Shown: positions 1 through 7,964, counted from the stretch's first letter. The stretch: DNA of 17,073 bases from Aigarchaeota archaeon (GCA_025059415.1 JANXDQ010000021.1:1-17073); one strand, 5' to 3'. The notes: a model not told the origin generated them from the sequence alone. Numbers and translations: made by a program.

Positions 1-201
1 TGCCGCCGTAACGGTCTCCGTGATAGGCCGAACACTTTCCTTCATTTCCCTAGTTATTTCTTCTGCTTCCTTAGACGCTTTCTGGAATTCTTTCTTCGCC
101 TCTCCAAATGCCTTAGCTATCTTTGGAAGTTGGGATGGACCCCATAGAAGGAGAACCACGAGAACGATGGCAACTATAATCCATTCAATACCTGTAATCA
201 T
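1..201 (-). CDS. tatA: Sec-independent (twin-arginine) translocase protein TatA, 3' end outside window
   Basis: Reading leftward from an ATG at 201, the 67 codons inside the window encode a short N-terminus, one hydrophobic segment (about residues 6-22), a GPSQLPKIAKAFGEAKKEF stretch, then a charged amphipathic helix rich in Lys and Glu. This is the classic TatA/Hcf106 layout: a membrane helix, a Gly-Pro hinge, and an amphipathic helix lying on the membrane surface. TatA oligomers form the pore-like element that exports folded proteins carrying twin-arginine signals. The frame is open to position 1, so the C-terminus is missing here. The gene is divergent from rps13, with a TATA-like element at 231-240 and a predicted leader of only a few bases. 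TatB-like function cannot be excluded, as archaea usually carry only TatA-type paralogues. A metallophosphoesterase elsewhere in the window has a Tat-like N-terminus. Confidence 0.87.
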   Translation of the reverse strand, partial: MITGIEWIIVAIVLVVLLLWGPSQLPKIAKAFGEAKKEFQKASKEAEEITREMKESVRPITETVTAA

Positions 202-230
202 GTTTCTCGAATATTCTTTCTTTAACCCAC

Positions 231-240
231 ATATAAGTAT
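231..240 (-). promoter_or_regulatory. TATA box for tatA
   Basis: On the minus strand this reads ATACTTATAT, centred about 34 bases before the tatA ATG at 201. The usual archaeal spacing of about 26 bases puts the transcript start near 209, giving a leader of roughly 8 bases. Confidence 0.5.
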
Positions 241-295
241 TCTACTGGCGAAAAATTCTGAGGAACCTTGAAGGGTTTCTCTCGATTTTTAATCC

Positions 296-303
296 TTATA
301 AAT
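296..303 (+). promoter_or_regulatory. TATA box for rps13
   Basis: TTATAAAT lies about 30 bases before the rps13 ATG at 330. With a TATA-to-start distance of about 26 bases, transcription would begin near 325, so the message is close to leaderless. Confidence 0.6.
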
Positions 304-329
304 CCGAGCGCTCCGAAGAGCTTTGGAAG

Positions 330-791
330 ATGGCGGAGCTGGCTGGAGAATTCAGGCCAATAGTCAGGTTCCTTGGGACGGATCTAGATGGCTCTTTAAA
401 AATCCCTTACGCCCTGGCCGCCGTAAAGGGAATTGGTGTTAGACTTGGTTACGCGATAGCGAGGGCGGCTGGAATCGATTCCGAGAAGAGGCTGGGTTTC
501 CTTAGCGATGAGGAGCTCAGGAGGCTTGAAGAGGTGGCTAAAGACTTACAGAGGCATGGTATACCGGCCTGGATCCTTAATAGAAGGAAGGATCCCACAA
601 CCGGAAAAGACTTACACCTCTATGGATCAGATCTAGTTTTCGCGATAAGGGAGGATATCCAGAGGGAGATGAGGATAAAGTCTTGGAGGGGAATTAGACA
701 CTCGCTGGGCCTCAAGGTGAGGGGACAGAGGACGAGAACCACCGGGAGAACGGGGACGGCGGTCGGGGTCTCGAGAAGGAGACAGCAATAA
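330..791 (+). CDS. rps13: 30S ribosomal protein uS13 (S13p/S18e)
   Basis: This encodes uS13 of the small-subunit head, which contacts the large subunit and the P-site tRNA. The 153-residue product has the archaeal/eukaryotic-type N-terminus (IVRFLGTDLDG, then the KGIGVRLGYAIARAAG helix-two-turn region). It ends in the basic tail containing RGQRTRTTGRTGTAVGVSRR, which is diagnostic of the family. The length is typical of archaeal uS13. The ATG at 330 sits just downstream of a good TATA box and gives the expected N-terminus. In most archaea rps13 heads a cluster with rps4, rps11 and rpoD; here the next gene is a DUF998 membrane protein on the same strand, so the usual cluster is split or rearranged. 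Confidence 0.97.
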   Translation: MAELAGEFRPIVRFLGTDLDGSLKIPYALAAVKGIGVRLGYAIARAAGIDSEKRLGFLSDEELRRLEEVAKDLQRHGIPAWILNRRKDPTTGKDLHLYGSDLVFAIREDIQREMRIKSWRGIRHSLGLKVRGQRTRTTGRTGTAVGVSRRRQQ

Positions 792-820
792 AAATATCCA
801 TCCAAGTATAATTACTATTG

Positions 821-1399
821 ATGCGTGGAAATTATTTAGAAGCGGTCTTGAGGGCCGTCCGCTTCTTCGGAATACTTGCCCTCGCAATTGGATGGATCAC
901 CATATTTATCTCGATATCCCTAAATCCCTGGTTCTCAATAACCAAGAACGCCTTAAGCGATCTGGGGGCGATTGATGTCAGACACAACTTCATATTCAAT
1001 TTTGGATTAGCTACTGCCTCGATCTTTGCCATAATATACTCCTTTTACCTCTTGATGTACTTGAGTGGGAAATTGACGGCTCTTGCTTCCTCCCTATTTC
1101 TCCTGGGATCTATCCACCTACTCTTAATCGCCCTCTTCCCCGAGGGAACATATCCGCACCTATTTGTCTCGCTGGAGTTTTTCGTCTTGATCGGGGTCTC
1201 TATCCTAATTCTTGGAATAGCATTCCTTGTGAGGCCTGAAAAACGCACATTAGGGATGACATTCACGGCCATGTCCATTCTAGGGTTTTTGACAGCGGCC
1301 CTAGCCCCCTGGCCCTCAATAGGCGCGTTGGAAGTCTTCGCAATATCATTGATGACTGTGTGGGCGATACTAATGATCATCTATCGGCCGGAGGACTGA
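821..1399 (+). CDS. DUF998 family six-helix membrane protein
   Basis: This is an integral membrane protein of unknown function, 192 residues from the ATG at 821 (a TTG at 818 directly before it is less likely). Six hydrophobic segments are visible at about residues 14-34, 58-79, 84-105, 112-135, 143-163 and 166-188. The loop after helix 1 carries NPWFSITKNALSDLGA, followed by FNFGL; this is the hallmark of the DUF998 family, found in archaea and bacteria. It begins 29 bases after the rps13 stop, and an A/T-rich element at the rps13 stop could serve as its own promoter, so co-transcription is uncertain. Its last 19 bases overlap the 3' end of the convergent scpB. The family is recognised with good confidence, but no biochemical role can be assigned. 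Confidence 0.85.
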   Translation: MRGNYLEAVLRAVRFFGILALAIGWITIFISISLNPWFSITKNALSDLGAIDVRHNFIFNFGLATASIFAIIYSFYLLMYLSGKLTALASSLFLLGSIHLLLIALFPEGTYPHLFVSLEFFVLIGVSILILGIAFLVRPEKRTLGMTFTAMSILGFLTAALAPWPSIGALEVFAISLMTVWAILMIIYRPED

Positions 1400-1950
1400 G
1401 GGCGCTCGGCCTTCAAAATCTTTAAGTCGATGCCCAGTTCCTCCATGTGCTCCTCAAGCTTCTTCTTTATCGCGGATGGATTATTCTCGACGTCGAAGAG
1501 TTCCGCGAATAGGGGAGTTGTCCTCAGGATCAAGGTCCTACCGGATTTCTCAGCCTCAATCAACCCCTTCTCCAACAATATCTTGACGTGTTTGTATGCT
1601 GCTCCGCCGCGGGCCATAGCCACTTTAATCTGTTCGACTGGCTGATGATATGCTATAAATGAGAGAGTCCTCATGACGCCTCGGCTCAGTAAGGGTTTTT
1701 TCAAGATCCGTTTTACGATCTCCATATACTTCCTCTTTAGCTTGAGATAGTATCGTTCACCTGGGAGTTCGAGAAGCTCTAAGGCGCTTAAGTCCCCTTC
1801 ATATCGTTTCTTGAGATCGGATATCGCCTCCAACACCCTCTTCTTCGATCTTGTTTGACATATCCTCATTATCATTCCCAAAGTTACGGGTTTGCCGGCG
1901 GCATATAATATGGCCTCAATCCTCGATTTTAACTCCTCTGAGTCTATCAT
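1381..1950 (-). CDS. scpB: Segregation and condensation protein ScpB
   Basis: ScpB is the winged-helix (kite) subunit that dimerises and binds the central part of the ScpA kleisin in the prokaryotic Smc condensin. The 189-residue product begins with the family's EELKSRIEAILYAAGKPVTL helix and first winged helix. A second winged helix follows (about residues 85-150: MRTLSFIAYHQPVEQIKVA, then YKHVKILLEKGLIE and GRTLILRTTPLFAELF). The ATG at 1950 is preceded by GGTGA at 1958-1962 with a 7-base spacer. It lies 54 bases downstream of scpA on the same strand, so it is very probably the last gene of the smc-scpA-scpB operon. Its stop overlaps the convergent DUF998 gene by 19 bases. A charged tail after residue 165 is typical. 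Confidence 0.92.
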   Translation of the reverse strand: MIDSEELKSRIEAILYAAGKPVTLGMIMRICQTRSKKRVLEAISDLKKRYEGDLSALELLELPGERYYLKLKRKYMEIVKRILKKPLLSRGVMRTLSFIAYHQPVEQIKVAMARGGAAYKHVKILLEKGLIEAEKSGRTLILRTTPLFAELFDVENNPSAIKKKLEEHMEELGIDLKILKAERPQSSGR

Positions 1951-2004
1951 CGCACTTCACCATTAAACCACATTCCGCTATTGACCACATCCATGTGCGC
2001 ATAT

Positions 2005-2688
2005 TTACCCTATCGATTGCTGGAGAGACTGTGTATCAAGTAATCTTACTGCGATTAGCCTGCATTCCTCGTCCTCTATGAGCTCGACTACACCCCTGGC
2101 CGCGGCGAAGAGTAAGAGTATGAACCTCCTAGCGGCTTCCAATCTATCAACCCCCATGAAGAGATTTGAAACATCGATGATCTCTCTATCGCCAAAGAGT
2201 CTTTGAATCCCTTGCACGAATTCCTCGAGTCTCTCTTCGATCTTCACGAGGAATTCATCTATTTTAACATCAAAGACGTCAAGAATAGAGCCTTCCCCAT
2301 TTCCATCTTTCTTTTCCATTCTTAAGATAAGAGTTTTTAAGGCTTGAACGAGTTCGCCCACGGTCGTGATCATGAACTCAGGCATGTAAGGGAGATCCAT
2401 TGGGGGAGGGACGATCAAGTTATCGCTGATCACCTGCTTATTATCGATTGTTGGGGTATCCGCTTTCAAGAGCCTCTCGGTCTTCATCCTGTGGATTATG
2501 GCCGCCGAACACGCGGCTATCCCACATGAATTAAGATCTAATCTTTCATATCGTTCAAGCTCCTCCATCAACGTTCGTAAAATCTCAACTAGTTTTATTT
2601 GCCATGGCTTCACTCTATCAAGTTTAGTAATGTCGAAGAGGACCCTCCACCTCGAATCGTTCCAGATGGTGATTACTTTATCAGCCAC
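2005..2688 (-). CDS. scpA: Segregation and condensation protein ScpA (kleisin)
   Basis: ScpA is the kleisin that bridges the two heads of an Smc dimer and recruits ScpB. The 227-residue product shows the ScpA N-terminal helical region (LFDITKLDRVKPWQIKLVEI, AACSAAIIHRMKTERLL), a variable middle, and a C-terminal winged helix (FLLLFAAARGVVELIEDEE) that would contact the Smc head. Its start is GTG at 2688, inside the last codons of smc (8-base overlap). A strong Shine-Dalgarno sequence, GAGGAGGTGG at 2695-2704, lies 6 bases upstream and supports this start. The overlap implies translational coupling to smc. The sequence is divergent from bacterial ScpA, as is normal in archaea, but position and fold pattern leave little doubt. 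Confidence 0.9.
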   Translation of the reverse strand: MADKVITIWNDSRWRVLFDITKLDRVKPWQIKLVEILRTLMEELERYERLDLNSCGIAACSAAIIHRMKTERLLKADTPTIDNKQVISDNLIVPPPMDLPYMPEFMITTVGELVQALKTLILRMEKKDGNGEGSILDVFDVKIDEFLVKIEERLEEFVQGIQRLFGDREIIDVSNLFMGVDRLEAARRFILLLFAAARGVVELIEDEECRLIAVRLLDTQSLQQSIG

Positions 2689-5600
2689 TTTTAACCACCT
2701 CCTCGAGCTTGGTTTTCACGATCCTTGATACTCCGCCGCTATTGTATACTCCGATGACTTGATCAGCATTCTCGACCACAACATCCTTAAGACTTATTAC
2801 TATTATCTGGGTCCTCTTCGCCATCTCCTTAAATAATTCAGCCAATCTATTTGTGTACTGTAAATCCATGTGGGCATCGACCTCATCGAAGATGTAGAAG
2901 TCTGCCGGCGTTAATCCTTGTAAAGCCAGCAATAAGGCGACAGCCGCCACGGATTTCTCACCGCCACTAGCAGCCCTAACGCTTCTCGGTTGTTTCCCAG
3001 GAAAAGCGAGTATCATTTCAATCCCGCCTTCGAATAGGTTGTCTGGATTCTCGAGTTTAAGCCAGCCTTTTCCACCAGTTAGTTGGGTGAAGTAGTTCTC
3101 GAAGGCTTCGGCGACTCGGTTGAAGGTCTCCATAAAGATCCTCTTCTTCTCTCCCTCAACCCATTCGATGAATCTGATTATCTCCATCCTCTCCGCCTCC
3201 AATTCCATTATTCTAGAAGATCTCAACTTATAGTTCCCAATGATCTCTTCGTATTGAGCTGGAGCTAGCTGATTCACCATCTCCAATTCCCTGAGCTCCT
3301 TTTCAAGCTCTTCCTCAAGTCTAGATAAGAGCTCTTCCCCCATATTTGGGAACTCTATCCCAGTACTCCCAATTGATTCCATTTTCTCATGAAGGTTCTT
3401 TAACTGCATTTCAAGCTGCGCCCTCCTTACTTGCAGGGATGTCTTTGTGGGGGATAATCTCTGGAATTCGTTCTCAATCTGTTCAATCCTAGAATTCAAT
3501 ATACCAATTCTCCCCGAGAACTCATTTAACTTGGCCCTTAATTCGGATTTAGCTTTAACTAACTCCTCTAACTTAGAGCTCTTTTCGTTAAGCTGCCCCT
3601 CGAGCCCCTCGATTTTGCGCACAGTATCTTCATACTTCATTAATACCTGTCTTCTTTCCTCATCTATCTGGGTTATTTGCTGCTTTAGCCTCGATTCTTC
3701 TTCGAGGATTTTCTCTCGCTCTCTTCGAAGAGATTCTAATTGCTTTTGTATTCCCTTGATCTCGACTTCTAATTCGGCGCATCCGATCCTATTTCTTTCA
3801 TAGGTCCCGTGTTTCTCTCTCAATTCCTCCTCAAGTTTCTTAAGCTCCCCATAGTGACTTCCTCGTGGATCAGGGATCTTTTTCAGAGTCTCTTCAGCGA
3901 TCCTAATTTTCTCCACAACTTCGGCCAATTCTTCCTCGAGCTGCCTTAGCTTTAGAAGGTTCTTAATTTCTTTCAGGACCGCCTCAGAAGATTGGAAATA
4001 TGAATTCCAAGACCATTGGGTTAAGTAGTTGATTTCGGAGTTCATTTTTTCCAACTCATCTTCCTTCTCAGCTATCTCGCCTCTCAAATGATTTATCCTC
4101 GCATTCATATCTTGGACGATGTCCCTGAGCTTTTCAAGGAGTTTGATGGAGTGCCCATATTCCATATTTAGGACCTCGCTGAGTGCGGCTTTATCCGGGG
4201 TCGTCGTCTCTATCCTGAGGTCGGGGTATATTATGATGTGCCGTGTAACCACTTTTTTCTCTCCAAGAGCGTAATCTTTTCCTGAGAAATCAACGTCCTT
4301 AATGAGGTATCTCAATGCTATATCAGCCCATTTCTCCTTAAAGACTATTCCCGGAATTTTCACATTATTCACGTGTGAGGCTGCGATGTCTAGAGATATG
4401 ATCTTAGCACTGATACCACATTCACCTAATAACTCGGCCAACTTCACCCCCAAATCCCAGCTGTCGACGATTAAGGACTCAATCCATTCTCCGATGGCGG
4501 ATTCGAGAAGTTTGTAACCGGATTCATCGGCTACGATGGCGTCTTTGAGGAACCCCCGAACACCATTTACTCCAGCAATCCTCATGGCTTCTAATAGCTT
4601 AACGTTATCTTCGGATTTCCTAAGTATTCCAGAGGAGGCTATTTTCTCGAGAATCCGTGAGAGCTGCCATAGAACGCTTTCTACATCTGATAATCTACGT
4701 GTCAAGTGATTTAGGGAGGCCTCAATCTTGGAAAGCTCTCCTAAGATTTCTTCTTTTTGCCTTTTCTTTTCACGGAGCCGAGCCCATGAATCGAGTAAGA
4801 TTGGGATTTTCTCATGCGATGTTTTGGAGAGGTCGATTATCTCTGAAGAGATCTCACATATGGTTTTGTTTATCTCATCATATCTCGTCTTCGACTTACT
4901 TAACTCGATTTCCCATTTCAACTTTTCCCCTTTTATCGCCCCCTCTTCTCTCTCAATTTCACTCCTCAGCTTCAGATATTGTTCTTCAACTATCTTTAGA
5001 TCCCTGAATAGTATCTCCAGTTCCCTCTTCTTTTCTTCCAATTTACTAGTTAAATTTTTTAACGATGACTCCCCATCTATCATCTTGGCTTCCAATTCTC
5101 CTAGGCCTTGAACTAGGTTCCTAATCCTTTCCAAGAGATATTCTTTTTCCCTAAGCATCCTCATCGATCTTTCCTCTAATACGGAGGAGCCTATTCTAAG
5201 ACCGTTTATCTCGGATTCGAGGCTTGTTTTTTCGGATTGAAGTCTCGACAATTCCGAGTCTACTTCCTCGAGCTTTTGAGAGAGAGCCCCGATCTCAGCG
5301 TTAAGGTTGTTTTTGACGCTTAAGAGTTGATCTTTCTCATTCTGGAGCTCTAGGGTTTTTCTCTCGATGTCTAGCAATTGCTCATCTATATCCCTTAATT
5401 CCCCCTCAAGCAATTTTATTCCATGCTCCAATCTCAGCCGCTTAATGGCATTTAGGAATTCCTCTACCCGCCTTCTCCTATATGCCTGATTCCTCTCTTT
5501 CTCCAGCTGTTTTACCCTGATCTTCACCTCTTTAGTGCCCGCTTTCGCTATTGCCAGGTTTTTCTCTGCTATGGCGAGTTGTTCTTCGGCTTCGGCCTTT

Positions 5601-6112
5601 TTCTTCTCATAATCGCTTATCCCCGCGACGTCTTCAAGCATCCTCCTGAGCTCGGAACCACTCATCTCCGCTATCTCTATTACCGATCCCTGGGGGACTA
5701 TGTTGAAGCCCGTGGGCTTGATGTTCGCCATCGAGAGCAGCGTCAAGAGGTCATTTCTCGATACCTGTCTTCCATTGACATAGTATTCACTCTCTCCTGT
5801 TTTAGTTATCTTCCTGGAGATCGTGACTTCTTCGGAGTCTATTGGGAGGACTTTCTCCGAGTTGTCGAAGGTGATCGATGTCTTCGCCCAGGAAGTGGAG
5901 GGATTATCGTGGACGATTTCAGCCATCCTGCCGACTCTCAGGTTATGAGCGCTCAGTTCCCCCAGAGCGAATCTGATGGCATCCAGTATGTTAGATTTTC
6001 CCCCTCCATTTGGCCCCGTTACGACCACGAAGCCCCTCTCAAGCTCGATGGAGATCCTCTTAGGCCCAAAAGACTTGAACCCTTGGATCACCAGCTTTTT
6101 TATATGAACCAT
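2681..6112 (-). CDS. smc: Chromosome segregation ATPase SMC
   Basis: This 1143-residue SMC ATPase is the DNA-entrapping core of condensin. Visible in order: Walker A GPNGGGKSN at residues 33-41; Q-loop Gln141 in GFNIVPQGSVIEIAEM; a long heptad-rich coiled coil (about 165-490); the hinge (about 510-650, opening with GVRGFLKDAIV); the returning coiled coil (about 660-1000); the ABC signature ASGGEKS at 1048-1054; and Walker B FYIFDEVDAHMD with catalytic Glu1077. Length is normal for a prokaryotic SMC rather than Rad50 or coalescin, and there is no zinc hook. Two departures stand out: the signature starts with Ala instead of the usual Leu, and the hinge lacks the glycine-rich motif typical of its C-terminal half. 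The ATG at 6112 gives the standard MVHIKKLVIQGFKSF start. It heads the smc-scpA-scpB operon. Confidence 0.97.
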   Translation of the reverse strand: MVHIKKLVIQGFKSFGPKRISIELERGFVVVTGPNGGGKSNILDAIRFALGELSAHNLRVGRMAEIVHDNPSTSWAKTSITFDNSEKVLPIDSEEVTISRKITKTGESEYYVNGRQVSRNDLLTLLSMANIKPTGFNIVPQGSVIEIAEMSGSELRRMLEDVAGISDYEKKKAEAEEQLAIAEKNLAIAKAGTKEVKIRVKQLEKERNQAYRRRRVEEFLNAIKRLRLEHGIKLLEGELRDIDEQLLDIERKTLELQNEKDQLLSVKNNLNAEIGALSQKLEEVDSELSRLQSEKTSLESEINGLRIGSSVLEERSMRMLREKEYLLERIRNLVQGLGELEAKMIDGESSLKNLTSKLEEKKRELEILFRDLKIVEEQYLKLRSEIEREEGAIKGEKLKWEIELSKSKTRYDEINKTICEISSEIIDLSKTSHEKIPILLDSWARLREKKRQKEEILGELSKIEASLNHLTRRLSDVESVLWQLSRILEKIASSGILRKSEDNVKLLEAMRIAGVNGVRGFLKDAIVADESGYKLLESAIGEWIESLIVDSWDLGVKLAELLGECGISAKIISLDIAASHVNNVKIPGIVFKEKWADIALRYLIKDVDFSGKDYALGEKKVVTRHIIIYPDLRIETTTPDKAALSEVLNMEYGHSIKLLEKLRDIVQDMNARINHLRGEIAEKEDELEKMNSEINYLTQWSWNSYFQSSEAVLKEIKNLLKLRQLEEELAEVVEKIRIAEETLKKIPDPRGSHYGELKKLEEELREKHGTYERNRIGCAELEVEIKGIQKQLESLRREREKILEEESRLKQQITQIDEERRQVLMKYEDTVRKIEGLEGQLNEKSSKLEELVKAKSELRAKLNEFSGRIGILNSRIEQIENEFQRLSPTKTSLQVRRAQLEMQLKNLHEKMESIGSTGIEFPNMGEELLSRLEEELEKELRELEMVNQLAPAQYEEIIGNYKLRSSRIMELEAERMEIIRFIEWVEGEKKRIFMETFNRVAEAFENYFTQLTGGKGWLKLENPDNLFEGGIEMILAFPGKQPRSVRAASGGEKSVAAVALLLALQGLTPADFYIFDEVDAHMDLQYTNRLAELFKEMAKRTQIIVISLKDVVVENADQVIGVYNSGGVSRIVKTKLEEVVKSG

Positions 6113-6147
6113 ATCCCATACTTCGCCATTCTTGGTTATGGCCTAAG

Positions 6148-6156
6148 GTTAAAAGT
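6148..6156 (-). promoter_or_regulatory. Probable TATA box for the smc operon
   Basis: The minus strand reads ACTTTTAAC here. Its centre near 6152 predicts a transcript start near 6126 and a leader of about 13 bases before the smc ATG at 6112. The box is weaker than those of rps13 and tfb. Confidence 0.4.
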
Positions 6157-6303
6157 TCTGGGTAATAACCCCTATATTATCTTTACCAGAATACTTTTCG
6201 GGAAATACCGCCTGATCGTTTCCATCCCAAATCTATCTCCTAGAATCATTTGACATGATTTTTGATGGTGTCTACATGTGGAGCCTTGCAAAGTGACTCG
6301 GTG

Positions 6304-7668
6304 TTAGTAAAGGTATTTTTCCCGCCATTTCTCCAATTCCTCAACGGATCTCTTCACATCGGCAAATAGTTCAACTGCGAGCTCCACGTCTCCCACGGTA
6401 ATCTCTGTTCTCCCGGATTCTTTGGCGATTATATAGCTGGGTGTTAGAAGTTGTACAGCATATCGAAGAGTAGTCTGCTCCCCTATCGTTGTCAACTTTT
6501 CCAGCGCTTCTTCCGAGATCTTTACCCGCTCCTCCTTAGACCTGATTTCGAGGATCCTCCTTATCTCATCTCGAGTATAAGGTCTTGTACTTATTATCAG
6601 CATTCTATCGAGCATGTCTAGTGGTATTCCATGTGGCGAGGATAAGTCTGTCCCCCTTACCTTCGTTATACCCCTATTGCTGGCGAACATCATTATTGGG
6701 GCGAGCTCGCTCTCCATCGCCGCGTTTAGGAAGGAGTATGCCTCGACGTCAAGTAAGTGGACTTCATCGATGAAGAGGACTCCTGGGATTATCTCGCCTG
6801 TCCCCTCCTCAACCCTCTTCTTCACCATCTCATCGACCTCTCGTCTAATCTCATTATCTATTTCCCGTGTTTGAGATCCTCCGAATAAGATGCTTATGAG
6901 GCCGCCGCTTCTCGAGTGGGCGCTCAATTGATCGAGGTCGTGGAGGGTTAAGACGTATATGAATTCCTTCTCTTTCTCCACTGGGCCGCTGGGTCTGGGT
7001 ACCGGTTTCTCATCGGATGTCGCTATATCGTATTTTTCCGCGGCCTCATCCGACTTCCCAATCTTGGTGACCCTCCCTGTCTCGGCGTCGATCGTCACGA
7101 TGTCTCCAAGCGTTATTCCCTGCTGGAGTATGTGGGCGGCTATAGTTGCTCCCGCCCTGAAAACCCTCCTATCATTCTTAGTGGCGAGCTCTATCACGAC
7201 GTGATCCGGTATCTCCTGGTAGGGATTATATGGGTGCTTCCTGGTCTTTATGTCGAGTTGGGTTATTTCGCCCTCATAGACCCTTCTCCTTTCCCTCAAC
7301 CTCACCCCGATGGCCTTCCTCATCGCCTGCGTCAAAACCTCCGTCTTCTTCAGTTCGGAGGAGTAGATCTCCGACCCGCTGAGCGTGACGAATGGGACGT
7401 CGCTTCCCAGCTCCCTCGCAATTGCACACGCTATGGCGGTCTTCCCAGTACCCGGAGGGCCCGCGAAGAGAACTGCTCTACCAGCCATCTTACCCTCCTT
7501 AATCATCTTAACGACGATTCCCGCGGCTTCTCTCGCCTCGATCTGTCCCACCAACCCGTCGCCGACAGGCTTCGCTTTTAGCCCCTCGAGGCCCAGCCCT
7601 TTGACATGGCTATGGGCGCCGACCCTCAGAAACCTCTCCCTAGGATACTGTGTAATGTCCTCGAGCAT
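6304..7668 (-). CDS. TIP49/RuvB-like AAA+ ATPase (Rvb family)
   Basis: This is an archaeal homologue of eukaryotic Rvb1/Rvb2 (TIP49, pontin/reptin), hexameric AAA+ ATPases that help assemble box C/D RNPs and chromatin complexes; the archaeal role is unsettled. From the ATG at 7668 (454 residues) the N-terminus carries SHVKGLGLEG, a Rvb hallmark. Walker A GPPGTGKT is at residues 70-77 and Walker B LFIDEVH has Asp301/Glu302. About 220 residues separate them, holding the inserted OB-like domain II that distinguishes Rvb from bacterial RuvB. Sensor 1 (FASNRG) and sensor 2 (TLRYAVQLL) are present. A TTG at 7680 extends the frame by four codons, but the G-run at 7673-7678 looks like its ribosome site, so 7668 is preferred. 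It is transcribed toward smc with a 191-base gap, so probably from its own promoter. Confidence 0.95.
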   Translation of the reverse strand: MLEDITQYPRERFLRVGAHSHVKGLGLEGLKAKPVGDGLVGQIEAREAAGIVVKMIKEGKMAGRAVLFAGPPGTGKTAIACAIARELGSDVPFVTLSGSEIYSSELKKTEVLTQAMRKAIGVRLRERRRVYEGEITQLDIKTRKHPYNPYQEIPDHVVIELATKNDRRVFRAGATIAAHILQQGITLGDIVTIDAETGRVTKIGKSDEAAEKYDIATSDEKPVPRPSGPVEKEKEFIYVLTLHDLDQLSAHSRSGGLISILFGGSQTREIDNEIRREVDEMVKKRVEEGTGEIIPGVLFIDEVHLLDVEAYSFLNAAMESELAPIMMFASNRGITKVRGTDLSSPHGIPLDMLDRMLIISTRPYTRDEIRRILEIRSKEERVKISEEALEKLTTIGEQTTLRYAVQLLTPSYIIAKESGRTEITVGDVELAVELFADVKRSVEELEKWREKYLY

Positions 7669-7690
7669 ATTTCCCCCCAAGAAAAGGATT

Positions 7691-7798
7691 CTAAGGGCCT
7701 CGATAAAGACTTAACTCGGCTGACGAGCGCTCTAATATTTCTAGGGCCATCTCGGCCCCGCATTCAACGGCATCTCTCTTCTTGGGAAATCCATCCAA
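7691..7798 (-). CDS. Possible 35-residue small ORF upstream of TIP49
   Basis: A TTG at 7798 opens a 35-codon frame ending at TAG 7691-7693, ten bases before the earliest TIP49 start. The product would be charged and probably helical in the middle (RDAVECGAEMALEILERSSA). Only its codon pattern and its place immediately before TIP49, on the same strand, argue for it. There is no good Shine-Dalgarno sequence, the frame is closed by a stop 14 codons upstream of the TTG, and the likely TIP49 TATA-like element would fall inside it. I do not recognise it. It may be chance or the remnant of a larger gene. Confidence 0.2.
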   Translation of the reverse strand: MDGFPKKRDAVECGAEMALEILERSSAELSLYRGP

Positions 7799-7964
7799 TA
7801 GATCTTGATTGAGAGAGCCAATCTCAGAGGTCGATGGGCTTTACTTCTATCCAGGACGGGGCTCGCGGTAACTTGCTCCAAGGGCGAGGCCGATGACAGA
7901 TTACTAATATCAGCGCTGAGATGAGGGGTCTGCGCCCGCCATAAATGAATATCAGACGATGTGG

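Noticed and set aside
5579..6253. A 224-codon open frame on the plus strand opposite the 5' part of smc.
   Set aside because: It is antisense to the conserved SMC ATPase head, has no recognisable domain, and its composition is that expected from the opposite strand of a real gene.
7132..7581. A 149-codon plus-strand frame opposite TIP49.
   Set aside because: It lies antisense to the Walker A and domain II region of a clear Rvb protein and shows no family resemblance.
7889..7930. Possible box C/D guide RNA (GATGA and CTGA-like pieces).
   Set aside because: The C box lacks the full RTGATGA form, D' and C' would abut with no spacer, and there is no final CTGA at a workable distance.
7697..7960. 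A long open minus-strand frame across the TIP49-rps8e gap ending in a short ATG-started peptide.
   Set aside because: It has no start codon over most of its length, its residues look random, and it competes with other equally open frames there.
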